This document shows, piece after piece, positions 24,101 through 36,100 of a stretch of DNA of 64,000 nt. This stretch comes from Globodera rostochiensis (taxonomy: Eukaryota > Nematoda > Chromadorea > Rhabditida > Heteroderidae), in contig JAEVLN010000034.1 in NCBI GenBank assembly GCA_018350325.1, forward strand, positions 62,001 to 126,000, read 5' to 3'. The translations under genes were made by a program, and so were the position numbers. The notes under the pieces are model-generated. The model did no database searches and had not been told where the DNA came from. It saw only the letters and a list, made by a program, of their open reading frames with translations. The first letter of the stretch is position 1. Each line of letters begins with the position of its first letter.

Positions 24101-27100
24101 TATCAGAAAATGGAACAGCTCCGATCAGTTTGAGCCAATTATGGCCCTTCAAATTACCCAAAAAATCCCCAAAAAGTGCCCTCAGGGAACTAAATCGATT
24201 TTTTCAAATCGATCTGATCCTATCCATTTTTTAATATGTGGGAGGGGGAGTAATTCTGAGACTCATATCAGAAAATGGAACAGCTCCGATCAGTTTGAGC
24301 CAATTTATGGCCCTTCAAATTACCCAAAAAATCCCCAAAAAGTGCCCTCAGGGAACTAAATCGATTTTTTCAAATCGATCTGATCCTATCCATTTTTTAA
24401 TATGTGGGAGGGGGAGTAATTCTGAGACTCATATCAGAAAATGGAACAGCTCCGATCAGTTTGAGCCAATTTATGGCCCTTCAAATTACCCAAAAAATCC
24501 CCAAAAAGTGCCCTCAGGGAACTAAATCGATTTTTTCAAATCGATCTGATCCTATCCATTTTTTAATATGTGGGAGGGGGAGTAATTCTGAGACTCATAT
24601 CAGAAAATGGAACAGCTCCGATCAGTTTGAGCCAATTTATGGCCCTTCAAATTACCCAAAAAATCCCCAAAAAGTGCCCTCAGGGAACTAAATCGATTTT
24701 TTCAAATCGATCTGATCCTATCCATTTTTTAATATGTGGGAGGGGGAGTAATTCTGAGACTCATATCAGAAAATGGAACAGCTCCGATCAGTTTGAGCCA
24801 ATTTATGGCCCTTCAAATTACCCAAAAAATCCCCAAAAAGTGCCCTCAGGGAACTAAATCGATTTTTTCAAATCGATCTGATCCTATCCATTTTTTAATA
24901 TGTGGGAGGGGGAGTAATTCTGAGACTCATATCAGAAAATGGAACAGCTCCGATCAGTTTGAGCCAATTTATGGCCCTTCAAATTACCCAAAAAATCCCC
25001 AAAAAGTGCCCTCAGGGAACTAAATCGATTTTTTCAAATCGATCTGATCCTATCCATTTTTTAATATGTGGGAGGGGGAGTAATTCTGAGACTCATATCA
25101 GAAAATGGAACAGCTCCGATCAGTTTGAGCCAATTTATGGCCCTTCAAATTACCCAAAAAATCCCCAAAAAGTGCCCTCAGGGAACTAAATCGATTTTTT
25201 CAAATCGATCTGATCCTATCCATTTTTTAATATGTGGGAGGGGGAGTAATTCTGAGACTCATATCAGAAAATGGAACAGCTCCGATCAGTTTGAGCCAAT
25301 TTATGGCCCTTCAAATTACCCAAAAAATCCCCAAAAAGTGCCCTCAGGGAACTAAATCGATTTTTTCAAATCGATCTGATCCTATCCATTTTTTAATATG
25401 TGGGAGGGGGAGTAATTCTGAGACTCATATCAGAAAATGGAACAGCTCCGATCAGTTTGAGCCAATTTATGGCCCTTCAAATTACCCAAAAAATCCCCAA
25501 AAAGTGCCCTCAGGGAACTAAATCGATTTTTTCAAATCGATCTGATCCTATCCATTTTTTAATATGTGGGAGGGGGAGTAATTCTGAGACTCATATCAGA
25601 AAATGGAACAGCTCCGATCAGTTTGAGCCAATTATGGCCCTTCAAATTACCCAAAAAATCCCCAAAAAGTGCCCTCAGGGAACTAAATCGATTTTTTCAA
25701 ATCGATCTGATCCTATCCATTTTTTAATATGTGGGAGGGGGAGTAATTCTGAGACTCATATCAGAAAATGGAACAGCTCCGATCAGTTTGAGCCAAATTA
25801 TGGCCCTTCAAATTACCCAAAAAATCCCCAAAAAGTGCCCTCAGGGAACTAAATCGATTTTTTCAAATCGATCTGATCCTATCCATTTTTTAATATGTGG
25901 GAGGGGGAGTAATTCTGAGACTCATATCAGAAAATGGAACAGCTCCGATCAGTTTGAGCCAATTATGGCCCTTCAAATTACCCAAAAAATCCCCAAAAAG
26001 TGCCCTCAGGGAACTAAATCGATTTTTTCAAATCGATCTGATCCTATCCATTTTTTAATATGTGGGAGGGGGAGTAATTCTGAGACTCATATCAGAAAAT
26101 GGAACAGCTCCGATCAGTTTGAGCCAATTTATGGCCCTTCAAATTACCCAAAAAATCCCCAAAAAGTGCCCTCAGGGAACTAAATCGATTTTTTCAAATC
26201 GATCTGATCCTATCCATTTTTTAATATGTGGGAGGGGGAGTAATTCTGAGACTCATATCAGAAAATGGAACAGCTCCGATCAGTTTGAGCCAATTTATGG
26301 CCCTTCAAATTACCCAAAAAATCCCCAAAAAGTGCCCTCAGGGAACTAAATCGATTTTTTCAAATCGATCTGATCCTATCCATTTTTTAATATGTGGGAG
26401 GGGGAGTAATTCTGAGACTCATATCAGAAAATGGAACAGCTCCGATCAGTTTGAGCCAATTTATGGCCCTTCAAATTACCCAAAAAATCCCCAAAAAGTG
26501 CCCTCAGGGAACTAAATCGATTTTTTCAAATCGATCTGATCCTATCCATTTTTTAATATGTGGGAGGGGGAGTAATTCTGAGACTCATATCAGAAAATGG
26601 AACAGCTCCGATCAGTTTGAGCCAAATTATGGCCCTTCAAATTACCCAAAAAATCCCCAAAAAGTGCCCTCAGGGAACTAAATCGATTTTTTCAAATCGA
26701 TCTGATCCTATCCATTTTTTAATATGTGGGAGGGGGAGTAATTCTGAGACTCATATCAGAAAATGGAACAGCTCCGATCAGTTTGAGCCAATTTATGGCC
26801 CTTCAAATTACCCAAAAAATCCCCAAAAAGTGCCCTCAGGGAACTAAATCGATTTTTTCAAATCGATCTGATCCTATCCATTTTTTAATATGTGGGAGGG
26901 GGAGTAATTCTGAGACTCATATCAGAAAATGGAACAGCTCCGATCAGTTTGAGCCAATTTATGGCCCTTCAAATTACCCAAAAAATCCCCAAAAAGTGCC
27001 CTCAGGGAACTAAATCGATTTTTTCAAATCGATCTGATCCTATCCATTTTTTAATATGTGGGAGGGGGAGTAATTCTGAGACTCATATCAGAAAATGGAA

Positions 27101-30100
27101 CAGCTCCGATCAGTTTGAGCCAATTTATGGCCCTTCAAATTACCCAAAAAATCCCCAAAAAGTGCCCTCAGGGAACTAAATCGATTTTTTCAAATCGATC
27201 TGATCCTATCCATTTTTTAATATGTGGGAGGGGGAGTAATTCTGAGACTCATATCAGAAAATGGAACAGCTCCGATCAGTTTGAGCCAATTATGGCCCTT
27301 CAAATTACCCAAAAAATCCCCAAAAAGTGCCCTCAGGGAACTAAATCGATTTTTTCAAATCGATCTGATCCTATCCATTTTTTAATATGTGGGAGGGGGA
27401 GTAATTCTGAGACTCATATCAGAAAATGGAACAGCTCCGATCAGTTTGAGCCAAATTATGGCCCTTCAAATTACCCAAAAAATCCCCAAAAAGTGCCCTC
27501 AGGGAACTAAATCGATTTTTTCAAATCGATCTGATCCTATCCATTTTTTAATATGTGGGAGGGGGAGTAATTCTGAGACTCATATCAGAAAATGGAACAG
27601 CTCCGATCAGTTTGAGCCAATTATGGCCCTTCAAATTACCCAAAAAATCCCCAAAAAGTGCCCTCAGGGAACTAAATCGATTTTTTCAAATCGATCTGAT
27701 CCTATCCATTTTTTAATATGTGGGAGGGGGAGTAATTCTGAGACTCATATCAGAAAATGGAACAGCTCCGATCAGTTTGAGCCAATTTATGGCCCTTCAA
27801 ATTACCCAAAAAATCCCCAAAAAGTGCCCTCAGGGAACTAAATCGATTTTTTCAAATCGATCTGATCCTATCCATTTTTTAATATGTGGGAGGGGGAGTA
27901 ATTCTGAGACTCATATCAGAAAATGGAACAGCTCCGATCATTTTAAGCCAATTTATGGCCCTTCAAATTACCCAAAAAATCCCCAAAAAGTGCCCTCAGG
28001 GAACTAAATCGATTTTTTCAAATCGATCTGATCCTATCCATTTTTTAATATGTGGGAGGGGGAGTAATTCTGAGACTCATATCAGAAAATGGAACAGCTC
28101 CGATCAGTTTGAGCCAATTTATGGCCCTTCAAATTACCCAAAAAATCCCCAAAAAGTGCCCTCAGGGAACTAAATCGATTTTTTCAAATCGATCTGATCC
28201 TATCCATTTTTTAATATGTGGGAGGGGGAGTAATTCTGAGACTCATATCAAAAAATGGAACAGCTCCGATCAGTTTGAGCCAAATTATGGCCCTTCAAAT
28301 TACCCAAAAAATCCCCAAAAAGTGCCCTCAGGGAACTAAATCGATTTTTTCAAATCGATCTGATCCTATCCATTTTTTAATATGTGGGAGGGGGAGTAAT
28401 TCTGAGACTCATATCAGAAAATGGAACAGCTCCGATCATTTTAAGCCAATTTATGGCCCTTCAAATTACCCAAAAAATCCCCAAAAAGTGCCCTCAGGGA
28501 ACTAAATCGATTTTTTCAAATCGATCTGATCCTATCCATTTTTTAATATGTGGGAGGGGGAGTAATTCTGAGACTCATATCAGAAAATGGAACAGCTCCG
28601 ATCAGTTTGAGCCAATTTATGGCCCTTCAAATTACCCAAAAAATCCCCAAAAAGTGCCCTCAGGGAACTAAATCGATTTTTTCAAATCGATCTGATCCTA
28701 TCCATTTTTTAATATGTGGGAGGGGGAGTAATTCTGAGACTCATATCAGAAAATGGAACAGCTCCGATCATTTTAAGCCAATTTATGGCCCTTCAAATTA
28801 CCCAAAAAAATCCCCAAAAAGTGCCCTCAGGGAACTAAATCGATTTTTTCAAATCGATCTGATCCTATCCATTTTTTAATATGTGGGAGGGGGAGTAATT
28901 CTGAGACTCATATCAGAAAATGGAACAGCTCCGATCATTTTGAGCCAATTTATGGCCCTTCAAATTACCCAAAAAATCCCCAAAAAGTGCCCTCAGGGAA
29001 CTAAATCGATTTTTTCAAATCGATCTGATCCTATCCATTTTTTAATATGTGGGAGGGGGAGTAATTCTGTAGACTCATATCAGAAAATGGAACAGCTCCG
29101 ATCAGTTTGAAGCCAATTATGGCCCTTCAAATTACCCAAAAAATCCCCAAAAAGTGCCCTCAGGGAACTAAATCGATTTTTTCAAATCGATCTGATCCTA
29201 TCCATTTTTTAATATGTGGGAGGGGGAGTAATTCTGAGACTCATATCAAAAAATGGAACAGCTCCGATCAGTTTGAGCCAAATTATGGCCCTTCAAATTA
29301 CCCAAAAAATCCCCAAAAAGTGCCCTCAGGGAACTAAATCGATTTTTTCAAATCGATCTGATCCTATCCATTTTTTAATATGTGGGAGGGGGAGTAATTC
29401 TGAGACTCATATCAAAAAATGGAACAGCTCCGATCAGTTTGAGCCAAATTATGGCCCTTCAAATTACCCAAAAAATCCCCAAAAAGTGCCCTCAGGGAAC
29501 TAAATCGATTTTTTCAAATCGATCTGATCCTATCCATTTTTTAATATGTGTGAGGGGGAGTAATTCTGTGACTCATATCAGAAAATGGAACAGCTCTGAT
29601 CAGTTTGAGCCAACTTATGGCCCTTCAAAATCTCCAAAAAGTGCCCAAAAAGTGCTCTTAAGGGACTAAATCGATTTTTTCAAATCGATCTGATCCTATC
29701 CATTTTTTAATATGTGAGAGGGGGAGTAATTCTGAGACTAATATCAGAAAATGGAACAGCTCCGATCAGTTTGAGCCAAATTATGGCCCTGCAAATTCCG
29801 CAAAAAATGCCAAAAAGGTGCCCTTTGGGGACTAAATCGATTTTTTATATCGATCTGATCCTATCGATTTTTTAATATGTGAGAGGGGGAGTAATTCTGA
29901 GACTAATATCAGAAAATGGAACAGCTCCGATCATTTTAAGCCAATTTATGGCCCTTCAAATTACCCAAAAAAATCCCCAAAAAGTGCCCTCAGGGAACTA
30001 AATCGATTTTTTCAAATCGATCTGATCCTATCCATTTTTTAATATGTGGGAGGGGGAGTAATTCTGTGACTCATATCAGAAAATGGAACAGCTCCGATCA

Positions 30101-33100
30101 GTTTGAGCCAACTTATGGCCCTTCAAATTACCCAAAAAATCCCCAAAAAGTGCCCTCAGGGAACTAAATCGATTTTTTCAAATCGATCTGATCCTATCTA
30201 TTTTTTAATATGTGGGAAGGGGAGTAATTCTAAGACTCATATCAAAAAATGGAACAGCTCCGATCAGTTTGAGCTTGGGGGTCATTTTTTCGCTGCTTAA
30301 ACAAGACATTTTTACAGATGGCGGCGTCGACAAAAGTTGAGAATTATTTATTTAAATTTAGTATTTATTTGAATATTAAACAAATAATTAGTGGGAAATT
30401 TCATCGACGACCCCCGGGCGCTGGTGTCCATGCTGCGCGGCTGTCAGCTGTTGCCGCTGGGCGGGGTCGACGCGTGCCAACAGCAATCAATTCTAGGCTA
30501 CCGGATCATCACATGTGCGTGATTTATAAAATTTTAAGCCGGCCGGAACCGGGATTTTTGAGAAAACTCGGGATCGGGATTGAGAATATTAAAAAACCGG
30601 GATTTAAGAGTGTGAAAATTAATCAAGTTCCGGTCCAAAAACCCGGGACTAATGGTCAAAAACAAAGATTTGAAATTTTGAAAAAACCCGGGATTTTATA
30701 AGAGGGAAATTCAGTCCCAAAATTGGAGACTTCAGTACCAGTCACGGCCCCGGCCTACTCTAATAAAATCTTAAGCCAGCTTCATTCATTTTCCATGCCC
30801 CCCCCCTCTCCCCCGCCTAAAGGCAGGCAGCATTTATTCCAAAATAAATGTAAGTTTTTTTTGCCTTTTTCTGAAATTTTTTTGTTGCACCCCTGTCTAA
30901 CAGGGATGGGCGGAATCTCGTTTTCCGTTGTTTTTGGGCCTTTTTTTTCCGTTTTCCGTTAAAATGCCCTTTTTAACGGAAAAAACGGAAAAAATATACA
31001 CCCCTAAGAATGGGATTTTTGGAGAATTGGAATTTGGTTTGGTTGTGGTGTAATGGTGAGTGGTTGATGTGGGGAGATAAGTGTGGGCGTGGGTTCAGAT
31101 CCCCGACTGTGTCAGTGATTATTTCTTATTTTTCTGTACAATTACGGTGGTTAAACAATTTTAAAAATTCTTTTTAACTTTTTCCAATTTACAAACAAAT
31201 ATTTTAGATGACAATTCACAAGCTTTTCATTCATTTTTTGTTGTACGAAATCAAAAAACATTTTGGGGATTTTGTTTTGCATTTTCATTTTTGGAGCGAT
31301 TCTCTTAACAAATTTTGTTAAGTTTTTTAAAAAAATTCTTCCTAGAAGGCCGCTGAAAAAAAGACATCCTTCAAAATTTTTAAAAATAATTACTGTTAAT
31401 ATTTTAAAAAATATTTATTAAATAAATTATTTTTTTTAAAAAAATTGAAAATTTTTCCGTTTTCCGTTTTCTTCCGTTGTTTTTGGCCCTTTTTTCCGTT
31501 TTCCGTTTTACGTTAAAAAAAATATTTCCGTTTTTTGAAAATAAATTTCCGCCCATCCCTGCTGCCTAATGCCCATGAGAATTAATTTAGTGGGTCAAAA
31601 TATTCAGAGTTGTTTACTTATATGTAGTGGCAAAAATAAAAGCACCGCCGTAAGGGACAAATTTGGCCCCCAAAACTAGGGTTGGTCCCCGACCCCTCGG
31701 GGGCAAGAAAAGTCGGGGTCGGGGACGAAAACCCCGACTAAAAAAAAGTCGGGGTTCGGGGACGGGGACGAACCCTACCCAAAACGGTACTGAAAATCTT
31801 ACAAATTAGCCAAAACTAGATTTTGAAAAGCTAAACTCAAATCAAAGCTAAGCTTTTAAAAAAGTACTCCAAAGCTAAACAATTAGAGACTTATTGAAAA
31901 AGTTTATTTCAATAAACACTATGAAAAATTCAAATTTTGAGTGCTTTTTCACAGTGAAGCCACTCACATCCAAGGCCAGACCGATCGATCGATCATAAAA
32001 ATGTCAATTTGGGTCTTGGCAAAATGTGTATTTCATTTAATTTTGGCACAGGTTACTGTTATTCGGACTACTGTAATGGCACAGTGAAGAGGCATTTAGC
32101 GCTCACAATCAGCACAGCAACGGCACTGATTTGTGCTGCGTTAGGTGCCACTATTTGGAGACAAATTTGACACATTATCATACATTATTTTTACATCATT
32201 TAATTTCTTTTTTTGGATTGCGCGATCTTTGTGCATTTTTAAATTGAAAGTAAATTTCAAATTTAAATGTATTTTTTTTTTGTTCTTGTTGTTGGTACTT
32301 TGGGGTTTATGGAAATAAAAATTCGCATTAAAAGTTAAATTTCTATTTATTTAAGACCCTTTTTGTTGCAACAATTTTAAGAGTGATTATTGCTAATTAC
32401 GGAATTCTAATTGCTATTAATTAAATATTGATGTGTTTATGGAAATGAAAAATTAGCATTAAAAGTTAAATTTCTAGTCAATTAATCACGGCATTCGGGT
32501 TTTGATGCATGGAAATTAGCATTATAATTAAGATATTCCATTATTACACTTTTTTTTCTTATTAAAGATATTTAAATATTATTTTTTATAAATTTGTACC
32601 TTCGCAATTTCGCCCCGTCTGCACACAATGTCCCCGGGCCCAAAACGGTGGCATTGAAGCCGTAGTGCAAGTTCACTCAGAAGGCCACGTTCGCAAAAAG
32701 CAAAAACCTTTAAAGACAAAATATAATTTTTTGATGTTTTACAGAATACCAATTAATGAATGTGCAAAATTTAAACGCCTAAAATTTACTATTTTAAGTT
32801 TAATTTTTGTTTTGTTAAAAAAAAATATTCTAATATAACGTGCAAACCAGGGATGGGCGGAATTTCGATTTCCGAAACATTTTGAGGCTCCGGAATTCCG
32901 AGTTCTGATTTCCAAAATTTTGAGCAAAAAGTCGGGAATTTTAAGAAAAATCGATAATTTTCGGACTAATTTTCTTAACATAACTTTTTTAAATCTTCAA
33001 AAAAAATTCTCCCGACGGCGCCTATCAAGCGCCGCAGGACCTCTCCCATTCTTCTAAAATACTTCTAAAAATTACCTTTATTTTTGGGCAATTTCGCATT

Positions 33101-36100
33101 GATTGTGACGTAATGGTGAATGGTTGGCCAGTCAAGGGATGGAAAATGGGGGCGCCGATAGGCGCCGTCGAGAAAATGTTTTGAAATTTAATGGTAAAAT
33201 TTTTCAGATTTTCGAGTTTTTTTTGGGGGGGGGGGGGGTCGGAATTCCAAGTTCCGAAAAGTTTTGAGGCCACGGATTCCGAGTTCCGAAACGTTTTGAG
33301 GCCTCGGAATAAATTTAAACAACAAAATTTTCAATTTTGCACCGGCGAGCGGATCAGTGCGTTCAAATGGAATTCGGCGGCCAATTCTCGTGCCAGCCGA
33401 GGCGGTAAGGCGTTGAGCAAAGCCTATAAATGTTTTTTAAATCGCCTGGGGCGACAGAAACCGCTGATACAAAACAAAGCAAAATTATCAAAATTTTTCT
33501 TTAAAAAAAATGAAAATTTTCCACAAATCAACCCCATTAAGAAATTTTAAAAGAAAATATCGCAAAAATATAGGCACAAAAATGCCGGTATTTTTTGTTA
33601 TATCGAACGATAAATGGGAGGGCATATCGCGCGATTGCCCCCCCCCGGGGTGGCGGCAATCTCGACACCCTATCAAAAAAGGCATTTGGCCAAAAATAAC
33701 GGCAAATTTAGGACAAAAAAAAACGGGGCCCACATTATAAGGGAGTTTTAGCGGAATTTTGAAAATCCGGCGCCAAAATTTCAGTACCAAAATTGAAAAA
33801 AATAGGAACATTTCAGTACCAACGCCGTTCCCGTACTACCCTTGATGGCAAAATAACTGAAAAGGCTAACTTAACAAAACATGAAAATAAGAGCAAATGC
33901 CGTTAAAAAGAATGGCCAAAAGCGCGCAAGCCCGATCGATCGATCGCTCGGCTCGGCCCGATCGATCGCTCGGCCCTTGTGCCTCATTTTACATTTTCGT
34001 CCACGGGTTGGGCACGTTCAACGCCGCCCATCCACTGGTATTCCATCCATTTGATCACTCTGTCGTGCATTTGTTGGTTGACGTGACTGATTTATTAAAA
34101 AACAATTAAATGTTTAAAAAGTGCACGCGCTTGCACCGAATTTGCATGTAAAGCTTGCAGCCGTCAACAAATTCTTGAAAATTCGCTTTGGCCAAATGGG
34201 CGCGGCTGACCTGGAGGCGGCGGTGGCAGGCACAAATTAATTTTCAAAAAATTCAAATTAGCGCTCTCTCACCATTATGCCAACATCGCCAATTATTGCT
34301 GCAAACACCAACAAACCGATCAGAGTGTCCACAATTTCGAACGTCGATTGAATAGAATTTTCGGGCCACGGCTAAAAGTGATTAAAATGTTAAAAAAATC
34401 AAATCGATTTTTTTGGAAAATATTTAATAAAAATTCTACAAATTATCTTATGCTAATTGTTATTAATTTAAATTAACGCTAAATAATTGTTATTATTTAA
34501 ATTAATCAACCCTCTTTAAAAATTTTTGAATTTAATTTTAAAATAGACTTCAATTTAGTTATTAAAAATAAACGCTTGATTAACTCTACCTATATTAATT
34601 CATTTTTCTTATTTTAATAATGAAAATTAATTTAATTATGTAAGAATTAATTATTTTTAGACACCTGCTCGCCCAACGTCACCAAAGTGAGCGCAGACCA
34701 ATAAAAACTCATTGCATATTTTTTGGTCAAATTCCCGAATGCGGTATAACCGGAGCTGAAACTGGGCATATAAAAATTAAATAATTTATTTAAAAAACAA
34801 AAATAAAATTGCCGATTAGCCCAATGGTCCCGCAACTGATCAATCCGGTATGGCCTCAGGCGCCAATCCGTTTCCGGCATCAAACATTCGTTGCGATGCA
34901 CGTCAAAGCGCGGGTCGCACAACGGAAACACCAAATCCGGGATCTTTACAACATAAAAAGCATTGTTTGAAATTAAATAATGCAAAATTTAGATACTAAT
35001 TGGCGCCCATTTGAATGGTATTAAAAATAAAAACAAGAAAATTAGTAACCAAATTTTAGACTTTTAATTTCTTATCGAAACCAATTTAAATAAAATTCCT
35101 AGTGGGGATTTGAGAAAAATTCTCAAAATTGCTTGAGGCGCCTATCTCAATCCCGAACAATTTAAACAAGGCTCGGTCGGGAACCGAATTAAATCCCGCG
35201 GGATCCCGAGAAAATCCCGAGTCCGTCCGGGCGCTAATTAACATCGCCAAGACCCCTCCCCCCTTTGGCTCCATTCAAAAAATTTGGATAAATATCAAAA
35301 TTAACAAAATAATTATTAAAAAATGGCTTTTTAATTAAGCAAATATTTATTTTTGACTATTTCCATTTAATTAACTCACTTTTTGATGTGAAAATGTCCA
35401 ACTGTCAATAGTGGAATCTGAAATAATGTTTCCAATATTTTCTTAAATTCCATTTTATTCTTCCAACTTTCGTATCCATAAACGGTGCTCATGAAAAAGT
35501 ATAGGCACGCATTCCAATGGAACAGCAAATAGCAAATGGTGCCGAGCCGGAAGAGGCGAAAACTTAAAAAAAAAAGAAAGATTATTAGTAGCCTCAAACA
35601 GAAAATGATCCACAAAATCCTTTTTAATTGACTAGCTTAAACTTCTCACATTAATAAATATCTCAATTAGCGTCATAAATGATGTTTGATTACCCTAATT
35701 AGCGTTAATTAGGCAGAATGTTACCCGCCCCAGGGGCGGGAATCAAACACCCCACGACTTTAAGCCATTAGCTCATGGTTAACCAGCTTCTTATGATATG
35801 GTAACCTAAACCCAGAGCAAAAAGGTCAAAGCTCAGCAATTTTATTCTTTTTATAAACTTGCCCAATTCTTTGTTCTGGGTTTATTGGAGTAAATTAATA
35901 AATTATGAATATGACCAACATTAATAGTCGATTTATATAGCTTTTTTGAGCTGTCTTGTTTGGATTATATTAGCTCGAAATAAGGGGAAAAAATAACTAT
36001 AAATTTTTATACCATTTGATAGAGAAAATTCTGAACTTTCCAAACATAATTTTTATGTTATTTTTTCCTTCTCATTAAAGGTTTAATATTTGCAGGAGTT

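Noticed and set aside
17575..30290. Regular repeats that could suggest a CRISPR array
   Set aside because: Whole 166-bp units are repeated with no unique spacers, no cas genes, and eukaryotic context. This is a satellite.
17789..30300. Dozens of overlapping 72-205-codon ORFs (start MGGGVILRL or MALQITQKIP)
   Set aside because: They are the 166-bp satellite read in successive frames. The unit is not a multiple of three, so each frame ends after about 1.7 units. There is no start context, no domain, and the same frame content in every copy.
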